64,000 bases of DNA from JAAGZL01 sp050288625. GTDB lineage: Bacteria; Pseudomonadota; Gammaproteobacteria; Chromatiales; Chromatiaceae. Where the stretch lies: positions 1-64,000 of the forward strand of contig JBNKEE010000032.1 in NCBI GenBank assembly GCA_050288625.1, given 5' to 3'. The translations under genes and the position numbers were made by a program. The notes under the pieces were generated by a model. It made no database searches. It had not been told where the DNA came from and saw only the letters and a list, made by a program, of their open reading frames with translations. Positions 38,521 through 47,667 of this stretch are shown here, piece after piece (position 1 is the first letter of the stretch; each line of letters opens with the position of its first letter).

Positions 38521-39705
38521 TTAGGTGAGGGAGAGCAGCGCGCCGACCAATAGTTCTGGATCATAGTATGGAGCGCTCTTCTCGGTTATTAAAGTTGTGT
38601 CTATAAGTCGTATCCCCAGATCATCCAGGTAATCCTGAGACAAAGCAGAGCTGTAGTCTCCGTTCTTGCTATCAATCAACACATAATTGAGCAGGCTGTC
38701 GTTAGGGCAGTCTTCGCCAGCGTCCATCTTGAGATATTTCAGTAAGGTTTTTACCGTGGCGCTTAGAGACATACCGAGCTGTTCAGGGTCATTCCCCAGG
38801 CATGGTACATACACCTTGGGCGCAGAGTTGTTGGCGATTGCGGTGCCTACTCCATGTGGCAGCAGGTTCGCGATCAGGCTGGTATAAAAGCTGCCCGGAG
38901 GAAAGCAGATAATATCCGCCATATCGATAAGCTTTCTGTTGGCCTTGCTTAGCTGAGCCGTTGCCGGCGCGAATTTGTCCGCAGATTTGGATAACGCCAC
39001 CCAACTGATGGGCGATGTGATAGGGTTTGTCTCTTTGCCGGTAATGCGGTGCTGGCCAGTAATCTGTGTTTTATCTTCCAGAGTTGCAGTTAGGTGCAGG
39101 TCATCGCTTATGGTAGTGCGGACTATACCTTTGGCACCGACCAGTTTGGTGAACATGAATGTAATCTGGTCTAGCTCTCTTTGATGATGTAGATAGCCTC
39201 CAGTCAGGACCAAATTACCGATGCTTGCGCCGCGCAGATCAAAATCTTCCGGCATGAATCTCCGGAAATGGTCCAGTTGGCTGCATATTAATTGCTGCAT
39301 AGGTTCGGCTATGGGTTGCACCAATGAGTTACTGCCATCGATCATGGAATCGAGCTCTTCTTTCAATTCACCGTTATGTTTGTCTGTGGGTAGTCGATGG
39401 ACGAACAGATTGTATATGTATATATGATTATCAAAGCCCTCATCCGAGAGGCTTATTAGACGGCTGCGCAGGTCACCCACCGACGGCATGGAGAATGCCT
39501 GGCGCAGCTTGGCCGAACTCCCACCAGAGTCAAATGGTGTGACCAAATGGATGCTATTGTGACTATACTGTTTCAGTATGCGGCTGATCTCTTGCAGCGC
39601 TGTCCCGCCACTGAAGAACAGGGCGCATGGCCCCAGCTCTGGGGTTCTCAGGCAGCTCTCCAGGAATACTGGATTCGGCAGTTCAGATGAGTTGTTGCTT
39701 AACAT
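38521..39705 (-). CDS. CofD/YvcK-like protein
   Basis: 394 residues of the CofD/YvcK superfamily. FFSGGTALQEISRIL (~30-44) and VTPFDSGGSSAKLRQAF (~55-71) are the nucleotide-binding core; CFPPGSFYTSLIANLLPHGVG is the second conserved block. CofD makes coenzyme F420 precursors; YvcK binds UDP-GlcNAc. This variant resembles the CofD-related protein annotated in so-called GAK systems, but the ATP-grasp partner of such systems is not adjacent. F420 genes are absent. The function is undetermined. Confidence 0.75.
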   Translation of the reverse strand: MLSNNSSELPNPVFLESCLRTPELGPCALFFSGGTALQEISRILKQYSHNSIHLVTPFDSGGSSAKLRQAFSMPSVGDLRSRLISLSDEGFDNHIYIYNLFVHRLPTDKHNGELKEELDSMIDGSNSLVQPIAEPMQQLICSQLDHFRRFMPEDFDLRGASIGNLVLTGGYLHHQRELDQITFMFTKLVGAKGIVRTTISDDLHLTATLEDKTQITGQHRITGKETNPITSPISWVALSKSADKFAPATAQLSKANRKLIDMADIICFPPGSFYTSLIANLLPHGVGTAIANNSAPKVYVPCLGNDPEQLGMSLSATVKTLLKYLKMDAGEDCPNDSLLNYVLIDSKNGDYSSALSQDYLDDLGIRLIDTTLITEKSAPYYDPELLVGALLSLT

Positions 39706-39812
39706 ATTTGTGTGTTGATTGAGCAGGCAGGTTTTAATCCTGCAGTGTTGTTACGTTCGTTACAGAGCCGTGGGTTCTAGGGCATATTATAGATGGAATA
39801 GGGAAACTACAA

Positions 39813-40325
39813 ATGACACATGAATTAATGTTATTACGCCACGGAAAGTCCGATTGGTCGGTATTCTCAGGTGACTATGATCGTCCGCTCACCAAACGAG
39901 GCAAGCGCGGTGCCAAACACGCCGGGTCTTGGTTGTATGGATGCGGCGGTGTGCCGGACTACATAGTCTCATCTCCGGCTACGCGTGCATACTCCACCGC
40001 CTGTAGGGCCGCCAAACACATGGAGTTTGATGCCAACTCCATAGTAAAGGATCACAGGTTATACGGGGCGGGAATTTCAGATCTGTTGGCGGTGCTGCAA
40101 GGTTGTCCAGAAGATGCTTTTAGAGTGATGCTGGTGGGACACAACCCAGGCTTCGAGGATATGGTGCAGTATCTCTCTGATGATAAGGTACAGATGCCGG
40201 CGGATGGAAAGTTGATGCCAACAGCTACCTTGGCCTGGTTTACTCTATCTTGTAACTGGGGAGATGTTATGGATGGATGCGCATCTCTGAAATCAATAAC
40301 CAGACCTTCAGATATGCTCAAGTAG
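39813..40325 (+). CDS. sixA: SixA-type phosphohistidine phosphatase
   Basis: 170 residues, histidine phosphatase superfamily. The catalytic RHG is in MLLRHGKSDW (residues ~6-15) and the second His in VGHNPGFED. SixA removes phosphate from protein histidines (ArcB, PTS components in E. coli). It diverges from the CofD-like gene; GGGAAAC lies before the ATG. Confidence 0.85.
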   Translation: MTHELMLLRHGKSDWSVFSGDYDRPLTKRGKRGAKHAGSWLYGCGGVPDYIVSSPATRAYSTACRAAKHMEFDANSIVKDHRLYGAGISDLLAVLQGCPEDAFRVMLVGHNPGFEDMVQYLSDDKVQMPADGKLMPTATLAWFTLSCNWGDVMDGCASLKSITRPSDMLK

Positions 40326-40406
40326 TACCAATTCGGTTGTTTCCAGTCCTTAATATATAACACTCAGTGTGTGACAATGTAGCTAGCTCAGACTGGAAAT
40401 TTGTAG

Positions 40407-41723
40407 ATGAAAACACCTGAACTTCTTTCCCCCGCAGGAACCATCAAGAACATGCGCTATGCCTTCGCCTATGGTGCGGATGCGGTCTATGCTGGCATGC
40501 CGCGCTACAGTCTGCGGGTGCGCAATAATGACTTTCTGGGAGAAAATCTGCGCCTGGGGATAGATGAAGCTCATGCACAGGGCAAACGCTTCTTTCTGAC
40601 CTGCAATCTGATGCCACACGGCGCCAAACTCAAGACATTCATGCGTGATATGGAACCGGTAGTGGCGTTGGGTCCGGACGCCCTGATACTCTCCGATCCG
40701 GGCCTGATCATGCTAGCGCGGGAGCGTTGGCCGCAGATGCCGCTGCACCTCTCGGTCCAGGCCAACACGGTGAATGCTGCAAGTGTAAAGTTTTGGCAGG
40801 GGATGGGTCTGAGCCGGGTTATCCTGTCGCGGGAATTGTCCCTGGACGAGGTCTCTGAGATACGGCAGGAGTGCCCCGATATCGAATTGGAGGTGTTCAT
40901 CCACGGTGCGCTATGCATAGCCTATTCCGGGCGCTGCCTGTTGTCGGGATATTTCAATCGGCGCGATGCTAATCAGGGATCGTGCACCAACTCATGCCGC
41001 TGGGAGTACAAGTTGGGTACAGGGGATGATGATTCATCTGATCTTTCCCAATCCGGGCAGGAGCGGCATCCGGCAGCAGACCAGTCATACCTGTTAGAAG
41101 AGCGGGAGCGTCCAGGCGAGCTGATGCCGGTGTTCGAAGACGAGAACGGTACCTACATTATGAACTCCAAAGATCTGCGGGCGGTAGAGCATGTACAGCG
41201 TCTGGTACAGATCGGGGTGGATAGCTTCAAGATCGAGGGGCGTACCAAGTCCCACTACTACACGGCCCGCGCTACTCAGGCCTACCGCCGTGCGATCGAC
41301 GATGCGGTGGCCGGCCGTGAGTTTGATCCTAAACTGATGATAGACCTGGAAGGTCTGGCCAACCGTGGTTATACCGACGGTTTCTACCAGCGTCATCCCA
41401 GCCAGGAGCTGCAGAACTATCGCCAGAACAGCTCCGAGAGTGCACGCGAGATATTCGTAGGCGAGGTTTTGGAACAGGATGCCGATTCCGGGATGGCGTT
41501 GATCGATGTAAAGAACAAGTTTGCCGTAGAGGATAAGCTGCAACTGCTAACCCCGTCTGGCAATCACCTGTTCCAGCTACAACAGATCGAGGATCTTTAT
41601 GGTCACGCCATGTCCGAGGTTCCTGGCGGTGGCTATCAGGTGCGCATCCATCTGCCGACGCAGGGCGGCGAGATGGGGTTGATTACTCGGATGATGGATT
41701 TAAATACTCCCTCTCCCTTGTAG
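40407..41723 (+). CDS. trhP: tRNA 5-hydroxyuridine modification protein TrhP (peptidase U32 family)
   Basis: 438 residues, close to E. coli TrhP (YegQ, 453). Near-identical blocks: ELLSPAGTIKNMRYAFAYG, VYAGMPRYSLRVRNND, HLSVQANTVN, GALCIAYSGRCLLSGYFN and EGRTKSHYYTARATQAY. TrhP takes part in prephenate-dependent hydroxylation of U34 in several tRNAs. The conserved cysteines of the U32 family (GALC, RCLLSG, CTNSCRWEY) could hold an iron-sulfur cluster. A HIT-domain gene follows after 26 bp, likely cotranscribed. Confidence 0.92.
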   Translation: MKTPELLSPAGTIKNMRYAFAYGADAVYAGMPRYSLRVRNNDFLGENLRLGIDEAHAQGKRFFLTCNLMPHGAKLKTFMRDMEPVVALGPDALILSDPGLIMLARERWPQMPLHLSVQANTVNAASVKFWQGMGLSRVILSRELSLDEVSEIRQECPDIELEVFIHGALCIAYSGRCLLSGYFNRRDANQGSCTNSCRWEYKLGTGDDDSSDLSQSGQERHPAADQSYLLEERERPGELMPVFEDENGTYIMNSKDLRAVEHVQRLVQIGVDSFKIEGRTKSHYYTARATQAYRRAIDDAVAGREFDPKLMIDLEGLANRGYTDGFYQRHPSQELQNYRQNSSESAREIFVGEVLEQDADSGMALIDVKNKFAVEDKLQLLTPSGNHLFQLQQIEDLYGHAMSEVPGGGYQVRIHLPTQGGEMGLITRMMDLNTPSPL

Positions 41724-41749
41724 GAGAGGGGAGAGTAAGGGTTATCATT

Positions 41750-42184
41750 ATGCCAAGTGACTTCGAACTAGACCCCAGACTCAAAAACGACTGCCATATC
41801 CTGGGCCGTTTGGATTCCACCCTGCTTCTGCTGATGGATAATGCTTTGGTGTCTTGGTTTATCCTGGTGCCTGATGTCGAAGTCAGCGAGTTTCACGAGT
41901 TGCAGCATGAAGTCCAGTTACAGTTGTTGGAACAGATCAACCTCATCTCAATCTATCTCAAGCAGGACATCTCTGCAGACAAGGTCAACGTAGCCGCCAT
42001 CGGCAACATCGTACGTCAGCTGCATATCCATGTGGTGGGTCGGGTAGAGGGCGATTACTGTTGGCCTAATGTGGTATGGGGCGCGGAGGGGCGCAGGCCA
42101 TACTCCAAAACCGAGGTCCAGGATATTTTCTCCTCAATTCGAAAAGTCTTGGGCGACAGATTTGTGCCTGCTCCATCATACTAA
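41750..42184 (+). CDS. HIT-domain nucleotide-binding protein
   Basis: 144 residues with a histidine-triad core QLHIHVVGR, in which the first histidine of HxHxHxx is Gln, as in several bacterial HIT branches. Such proteins hydrolyse or transfer nucleotidyl groups. It lies 26 bp behind trhP. No close subfamily identified. Confidence 0.8.
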   Translation: MPSDFELDPRLKNDCHILGRLDSTLLLLMDNALVSWFILVPDVEVSEFHELQHEVQLQLLEQINLISIYLKQDISADKVNVAAIGNIVRQLHIHVVGRVEGDYCWPNVVWGAEGRRPYSKTEVQDIFSSIRKVLGDRFVPAPSY

Positions 42185-42398
42185 TCTATTCCAGTATAAA
42201 TATTGTTGTTTACAGCCACTTGAAAAAGTGGAAAGATAGCCATCGACCGGCTTTATCCATGCCATAATGTGATTTATTACCATTAAGGCAGTCAATAATA
42301 AAGATAAGTAGACGATATAGCTTGGCGACTTGCCTTAATCCCAGTTTGATAAGTGCATATAAATGCACAATAAAAAAGTCCACCCTGGAGGAAAGCTG
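42185..42398. promoter_or_regulatory. upstream region of the hydrogenase operon with two palindromes
   Basis: Two inverted repeats stand out: CCACTT-GAAA-AAGTGG (42216-42231) and GTGCAT-ATAA-ATGCAC (42353-42368). The second ends 30 bp before the hybO start and could be an operator or an RNA hairpin. A TTTGAT sequence at about 42344 is half of an FNR box without a proper second half. No convincing sigma-54 element was found. The hybO ribosome binding site GGAGG is at 42387-42391. Confidence 0.4.
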
Positions 42399-43520
42399 AT
42401 GGCGGAGAATGCATTCGATTTTTCTAGTGTTGAGAAGCGGTTGGGGGTCTCCCGCAGAACATTTCTGAAGTTTTGTACAGGCGTAGCTGCCTCCCTTGGT
42501 CTACCGGCAGGATCCGGCATGGCAATGGCGCAAGCGGTGGCCGATCCCAAAAAACGCCCCCCTGTCATTTGGTTACACGGACAAGAGTGTACCGGTAACA
42601 CCGAGACACTGTTGCGATCTGAGCAACCCAACCTTGAGCATCTGATACTGGATATGATCTCCGTGGACTATCATCAGACCCTGGATGCCGGTGCCGGACA
42701 CCATGTGGAAGAACTTAAGAAAAAGGTCATGCAGGAGAATAAAGGGAAGTACCTATTGGTGATAGAAGGTGCTATCCCCCTGGCTGATGATGGTATCTAC
42801 TGCAAGATCGGTGGCGAGAAGATGACCGATATAACCCGCGAGGCAGCGGAGAATGCAGCGGCGATAGTGGCTTTTGGCTCCTGCGCCAGTTGGGGTGGCG
42901 TACAGTCCGCCTCGCCCAACCCCACTGGAGCGGTCGGTGCTCCACAGTTTCTAAAAGATAAGACGGTACTAACCATCCCAGGTTGTCCTCCCAACCCGGC
43001 CAATTTCCTCGGTTCGGTGCTGTTCTTTGTGACCTTCGGAAAGTTGCCGCCGATCGATGAAAAGGCTCGTCCCAAGTGGGCCTATGGACGCCTCATCCAT
43101 GAAAACTGCTACCGGCGACCTCACTTTGACGCGGGACGCTTCGCCAAGCAGTTCGGGGATGAAGGTCATCGCAAGGGCTACTGTCTGTACAAGATAGGCT
43201 GTAAGGGACCCGAGACCTATAACAACTGTCCTAGCCTGGAGTTTAATAATGTCGGCGGCGGAGTCTGGCCGGTTGGCGTTGGGCATCCATGCGTAGGATG
43301 TTCCGAACAGGGGGTCGGCTTCAATAAGCCCATGTTCAGCCTGGCAGATGTCAAAACCCATACACCTCCCAATATGTTCCCGTTTATTGATGATCGTCCG
43401 GGCAGCAGCGGCATCACCGCAGGGGCGGCCGCCTTGGCCGGCGCTGCTGTAGGTGTTGCAGTGGGCGCAACTGCGGCCGGAGCGAGAAAGCTGGATCAGA
43501 AAGATAGCGATCAGAGCTGA
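42399..43520 (+). CDS. hybO: [NiFe] hydrogenase small subunit (HybO-type)
   Basis: 373 residues. A twin-arginine signal SRRTFLKFC at ~18-26 exports the folded subunit. The iron-sulfur cysteines are in LHGQECTGNTE (proximal), GSCASWGG, IPGCPPNP and the C-terminal CxxxxxC stretches (HENCYRRPHFDAG, GYCLYKIGCKGPETYNNCP, GHPCVGCSE). A hydrophobic Ala/Gly-rich tail (~335-355) anchors it in the membrane. Gene order hybO-A-B-C and the sequence match E. coli hydrogenase 2 (group 1c, H2 uptake linked to quinone). The ATG at 42399 with GGAGG upstream is chosen over 42363. Confidence 0.95.
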   Translation: MAENAFDFSSVEKRLGVSRRTFLKFCTGVAASLGLPAGSGMAMAQAVADPKKRPPVIWLHGQECTGNTETLLRSEQPNLEHLILDMISVDYHQTLDAGAGHHVEELKKKVMQENKGKYLLVIEGAIPLADDGIYCKIGGEKMTDITREAAENAAAIVAFGSCASWGGVQSASPNPTGAVGAPQFLKDKTVLTIPGCPPNPANFLGSVLFFVTFGKLPPIDEKARPKWAYGRLIHENCYRRPHFDAGRFAKQFGDEGHRKGYCLYKIGCKGPETYNNCPSLEFNNVGGGVWPVGVGHPCVGCSEQGVGFNKPMFSLADVKTHTPPNMFPFIDDRPGSSGITAGAAALAGAAVGVAVGATAAGARKLDQKDSDQS

Positions 43521-43529
43521 GGGGGCGTT

Positions 43530-44504
43530 ATGAAACGTAGAGACTTTCTTAAGGCCACCCTCGGAGGAACGGCAACGCTCGCGAGTGCCGGTACCGCCCA
43601 GGCGCGGCCTAATCTTGAGCCTGCAGAGAATGCGGTCGGCATGTTGTACGACTCCACTCTCTGTATAGGTTGCAAGGCCTGTGTAAGTATGTGTAAACAG
43701 GTCAATGGCATGCCGCCAGTGATCAGGGACGGTGAAGCGCAATGGGATTCTGCGCGCGGCTTGTCTGACGACACATTGAATGTCATCAAGGTATACAGGA
43801 ACGGTACTGCGAAGGTAAAGGACTCTGAAGTTGACGGATACGCATTTGAGAAACGCAGTTGCATGCACTGTGTAGATCCCGGGTGCGTCTCGGCATGTCC
43901 GTGTACGGCCATGCGGCGTAATCCCAAGACCGGAATTGTGACCCATCATCCAGATGTCTGCATAGGGTGCCGTACATGTATGGTCTCCTGTCCCTACAAT
44001 GTTCCGCAGTTTGAGTTCAATGAACTGTTCGGACAGATCCAAAAATGCCAGTTGTGCAACCAGGCAGGCCTGGAACGCATCGATAAAGGGCAGATGACAG
44101 GATGTGCCGAGGCCTGTCCCACCGGGGCCACATTGTTTGGTCCACGTAAGCTGTTACTGCAAGAGGCCAAGCAGCGTATGGCCCTAAAGCCAGGTGAGAT
44201 ATACAACTACCCGCGCGGCGATATCAGCAAACCAGAGAGCTACCATGAAAAGGCGGTCCCCAAATACAACCAACGTATCTGGGGTGAGAAAGAGGCGGGA
44301 GGTACCAATGTCATGCATATATCCTCCATCTCCTTCGATAAGCTGGGTATGCCTCCACTGGGTGAGCGTTCCTACGCATCTATCTCCGAAACCGTTCAAC
44401 ACTCGCTCTATAGCTTCATGGCTCTTCCTGCGATAGCGTTGGCTGGACTCACCTATGTGGTCCGCCGTAACACTGATGATGAAGATGAAGGGGGTGACTC
44501 ATGA
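43530..44504 (+). CDS. hybA: hydrogenase iron-sulfur subunit (HybA-type)
   Basis: 324 residues. Tat signal KRRDFLKATLGG at the N-terminus. Four [4Fe-4S] cysteine sets: CIGCKACVSMCK, CMHCVDPGCVSACP, CIGCRTCMVSCP, and CQLC with CAEACP. A C-terminal membrane helix (SFMALPAIALAGLTYVV) anchors it. In E. coli Hyd-2 HybA passes electrons from the small subunit to the membrane subunit HybB. It begins 9 bp after hybO and overlaps hybB by four bases. Confidence 0.95.
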   Translation: MKRRDFLKATLGGTATLASAGTAQARPNLEPAENAVGMLYDSTLCIGCKACVSMCKQVNGMPPVIRDGEAQWDSARGLSDDTLNVIKVYRNGTAKVKDSEVDGYAFEKRSCMHCVDPGCVSACPCTAMRRNPKTGIVTHHPDVCIGCRTCMVSCPYNVPQFEFNELFGQIQKCQLCNQAGLERIDKGQMTGCAEACPTGATLFGPRKLLLQEAKQRMALKPGEIYNYPRGDISKPESYHEKAVPKYNQRIWGEKEAGGTNVMHISSISFDKLGMPPLGERSYASISETVQHSLYSFMALPAIALAGLTYVVRRNTDDEDEGGDS

Positions 44505-45643
44505 GTGGGTATAAGGCATTAGGTGGTCGCATCCTAACCAAGCCGTTTCTGGTATTGCTGGTTATATGGTTGATTGGCAGCATGTTCGGCGTGCAGCGTT
44601 TCTTCATGGACGGCATGGGGGCGGTGAGTAACCTAAACGGTGGCTTCGCTTGGGGTATCTGGGTAGTGTACGACGTGGTGGTAGGCACTGCCTTCGCTTG
44701 TGGTGGTTACGCTCTGGCCATAGTGGTCTATGTGTTAAACAAGGGTCAATATCACCCATTGATTCGTTCTGCATTGTTGGCCAGTCTGCTCGGCTACGCC
44801 CTGGGCGGATTTGGCGCCTTCTTTGATATGGGGCGCTTCTGGCAGTTCTACGAGATATTCCTGCCCAGTAACTGGAACTTCAACTCGGTGATGCTAGAGG
44901 TAGGCCTCTGTGTGGCCAGCTACATCATTGTACTGACCCTGGAATTTTCTCCGGTAGTATTAGAAAGATTCGGTAAGCTGGATCTATTGAAGCGTCTGAA
45001 CAAGGTTCTGTTCTTTCTTATAGCTCTGGGTGTGTTGCTGCCCACCATGCATCAATCTTCTCTGGGGACCATGCTGATCAATATGGGATACAAGGTACAT
45101 CCGCTGTGGCAGTCTCTGCATATGCAGCCATTGCTGGCGCTGATCACCGCTATCATCATGGGGTTTTCCATAGTGGTGTATGAGGAATCAACCTTGGCAG
45201 TAAATTTCGCTCGCAAGGCGGAATCTCCACTATTGTCAGGATTGAGTAAAGGGGCCGCGGGATTACTAGCCGCATATTTAGTGATCAGGTTTGTCACCCT
45301 GACTGTGCAAGGAAAACTAGGCCTTATCTTTGCCTTCGACTTTGGGTCAGTAATGTTTATTCTGGAGACAGCCCTGTTTGTCGTGCCCCTGGTAATCCTG
45401 CTTTCGCCGTCTAGAAAGAGTCGTAGCGGTCAATTGTTGATCGCAGCTGTATGTATGTTATTGGCCGGGGCGTTGTATCGCTTCGACGCATTTCTTATCA
45501 CCTATAACCCAGGTCCTGGATATAGCTACTTCCCGTCTGCTCCAGAGATCATGATTACTTTTAGCATTATTGCTTTGGAGCTGATGATCTACCTGGTGGT
45601 GATCAAGACCATGCCCGTGCTGCATAGTGAAGAGCGCGCGTAA
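44501..45643 (+). CDS. hybB: hydrogenase membrane subunit (HybB, NrfD/PsrC family)
   Basis: 380 residues, about ten membrane helices, NrfD-like. Conserved segments RFFMDGMGAVSNLNGG, FDMGRFWQFYEIFLPSNWN and LPTMHQSSLGTM match HybB, the quinone-reacting subunit without haem. ATGA overlap with hybA indicates coupling. With hybO, A and C it forms the four-subunit membrane hydrogenase. Confidence 0.95.
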   Translation: MSGYKALGGRILTKPFLVLLVIWLIGSMFGVQRFFMDGMGAVSNLNGGFAWGIWVVYDVVVGTAFACGGYALAIVVYVLNKGQYHPLIRSALLASLLGYALGGFGAFFDMGRFWQFYEIFLPSNWNFNSVMLEVGLCVASYIIVLTLEFSPVVLERFGKLDLLKRLNKVLFFLIALGVLLPTMHQSSLGTMLINMGYKVHPLWQSLHMQPLLALITAIIMGFSIVVYEESTLAVNFARKAESPLLSGLSKGAAGLLAAYLVIRFVTLTVQGKLGLIFAFDFGSVMFILETALFVVPLVILLSPSRKSRSGQLLIAAVCMLLAGALYRFDAFLITYNPGPGYSYFPSAPEIMITFSIIALELMIYLVVIKTMPVLHSEERA

Positions 45644-45670
45644 CAAGAATTATTTTGAGGAGATATAGTT

Positions 45671-47377
45671 GTGACTACTCGTATAACAGTTGACCCAATT
45701 ACAAGAATTGAAGGGCACCTTCGTATCGATGTGGAGGTGAATGACGATGGCAAGGTAAGCAAGGCATGGTCTTCCGGCCAGATGTGGCGCGGCATCGAGA
45801 AGATCCTGCTGGGACGCGACCCGCGCGAGGCCTGGTTCTACACCCAGCGCTTCTGCGGCGTATGCACCACGGTGCATGCCATTACCTCAGTGCGTGCCGT
45901 GGAGAACGCACTACAACTGGAAGTGCCGCTCAACGCCCAGTTGATCCGCAACATCATCCAGACCGCCCATGCGGTACACGATCACATGGTACATTTCTAT
46001 CATCTCTCGGCCGTGGACTGGGTGGATGTGACGTCTGCCTTGAAGGCCGACCCGGTGGCTACAGCCAAGCTGGCGGAATCCCTGTCGGATTGGCCATTGA
46101 ACGGTCCTCATGAGATGAAGGCGGTTCAGGAACGCCTGAGCACCTTTGTTGGTAGCGGTCAGCTAGGACCGTTTGCCAGTGGCTTCTGGGGTCACCCCGA
46201 AATGAAACTGCCACCTGAGGTGAATCTGCTGGCGGTGGCGCACTATCTACAGGCGTTGGATGTGCAGATCCTGGCCAACAAGGTGGTGGCCATATTGGGT
46301 GGAAAGACTCCGCATATCCAGAACGTCGCTGTAGGCGGTGTGAGTAACTCCATCGGACACGATGCGCCATCGGTGCTGAATATAGAGCGCTTAACCCTGA
46401 TCAAGAACTTTATCGATAAGCTGGATCATTTTGTTAAATCCACCTACATGGTAGATGTGCCGGCGGTAGGCGCCTTCTACCTGGATTGGGCCGGAATCGG
46501 CAGCGGTGTCACCAACTATTTGACCGTGCCTGACTGCCCGCTGGATACTAAGGGCACCAAGTTCGCCCTGCCTGGCGGCTTTATAGAAAACGCCGATCTG
46601 AACTCGTATAAACCGATCAAGACATCCAACGATAAATATTTCCGTGAGGGCGTGGCCGAAAGCGCCAAGCATTCATGGTATGAGGGCGATAAGGCGCTGC
46701 ATCCGTTCGAAGGCGAGACCGAACCACAATACACCGACTTCCAGGACGACGGACAGTACTCCTGGGTCAAGGCCCCCACCTTCTATGGCAAGCGCGCCCA
46801 GGTTGGCCCCTTGGCCGATGTGCTCAATGGAGTTGCCGGCGGGCATGAGGGTTACACCAAGCACCTGAATACGGTGATGGATACCCTGAAGGCCGTGGCG
46901 CAAAACCCGAATATTCCGTTGTCTGCGGTGCACTCTACCATAGGGCGCCACGCCGCCCGCGCCGTGCGCTGTGGTGTGATGGTCGATACTCTGCATGATC
47001 AGTGGAACCTACTGATGGAGAATATCGCCAGCGGCGACCTGGATACCTTCAATGCCCCGGTCTTTCCCAAGGGCGAGATCAGGGGAGTGGGTTTTCATCA
47101 GGCCCCGCGTGGAGCCCTATCGCACTGGGTTGTGATAGAAGATGGCAAGATCAAAAACTACCAGGCAGTGGTGCCAAGTACCTGGAATGCCGGTCCGCGC
47201 GACGCCGACGATCAGCCTGGTCCGTACGAGGCCGCCCTGTTGGATAACCCGGTAGCCGATCCGGAGAATCCGCTGGAGGTGTTGCGAACCGTCCACTCCT
47301 TCGATCCCTGTATCGCCTGCGCCATCCATATGGTGGATACCGAACAGCAGGAGATCGTAAAGGTCCAGGCGCTGTAG
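45671..47377 (+). CDS. hybC: [NiFe] hydrogenase large subunit (HybC-type)
   Basis: 568 residues (E. coli HybC 567). The nickel ligands are in L1 RFCGVCTTVH and L2 DPCIACAIH. The 15-residue tail after His would be removed by HybD when nickel is inserted. RIEGHLRIDVE is the typical N-terminus. The start is GTG at 45671 with GAGGAG upstream. It carries the active site that splits H2 on the periplasmic side. It is followed by a 290-bp repeat-rich gap before hybD. Confidence 0.97.
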   Translation: MTTRITVDPITRIEGHLRIDVEVNDDGKVSKAWSSGQMWRGIEKILLGRDPREAWFYTQRFCGVCTTVHAITSVRAVENALQLEVPLNAQLIRNIIQTAHAVHDHMVHFYHLSAVDWVDVTSALKADPVATAKLAESLSDWPLNGPHEMKAVQERLSTFVGSGQLGPFASGFWGHPEMKLPPEVNLLAVAHYLQALDVQILANKVVAILGGKTPHIQNVAVGGVSNSIGHDAPSVLNIERLTLIKNFIDKLDHFVKSTYMVDVPAVGAFYLDWAGIGSGVTNYLTVPDCPLDTKGTKFALPGGFIENADLNSYKPIKTSNDKYFREGVAESAKHSWYEGDKALHPFEGETEPQYTDFQDDGQYSWVKAPTFYGKRAQVGPLADVLNGVAGGHEGYTKHLNTVMDTLKAVAQNPNIPLSAVHSTIGRHAARAVRCGVMVDTLHDQWNLLMENIASGDLDTFNAPVFPKGEIRGVGFHQAPRGALSHWVVIEDGKIKNYQAVVPSTWNAGPRDADDQPGPYEAALLDNPVADPENPLEVLRTVHSFDPCIACAIHMVDTEQQEIVKVQAL

Positions 47378-47450
47378 TTGGAGCTTCATGGGGATAGAGC
47401 AACAAAGTGCGTCCCTTCCACCCCTCAAGGGGGTACCGAGGTCCCTATGG

Positions 47451-47520
47451 GAGAAGGACACGACTGCACGGATGCAGGAGGTAGAGCGACGCAGGAAGCC
47501 AAAGCCGAGGATGAGGGGGG
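47451..47520 (-). repeat. dispersed repeat, copy A, in the hybC-hybD gap
   Basis: Read on the minus strand the core contains CTCGGCTTTGGCTTCCTGCG, a CGCTCTA segment and a hairpin CTGCA-TCCG-TGCAG (forward 47464-47477), then TCGTG. Copy B on the plus strand at 58870-58920 has the same order with hairpin CTCCA-TCCC-TGGAG. The stem differs by one compensating base pair. The rest of the gap 47378-47667 holds CCCTCACCC/GAGGGAGAGG palindromic sequence and GGCTCCGACCC (47636-47646); I see no gene in it. Confidence 0.65.
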
Positions 47521-47667
47521 CAATAAAATAGAAGTTCTAGCTTTTCAGATTACCCTCACCCCGACCTTTATGCCCTTTAGGGTGTTCTCCCAGAGGGAGA
47601 GGGGGAGTGGAATGGCGATGGGTCAGTGTTATTGTGGCTCCGACCCTAGAGTAGAGAGTTAATAGCC

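Noticed and set aside
42344..42358. FNR box upstream of hybO
   Set aside because: Only the TTGAT half matches; the second half-site differs at most positions.
42969..44042. 357-codon minus-strand frame opposite hybO/hybA
   Set aside because: It lies wholly antisense to strongly conserved hydrogenase genes and its translation has no recognisable domain; a shadow frame.
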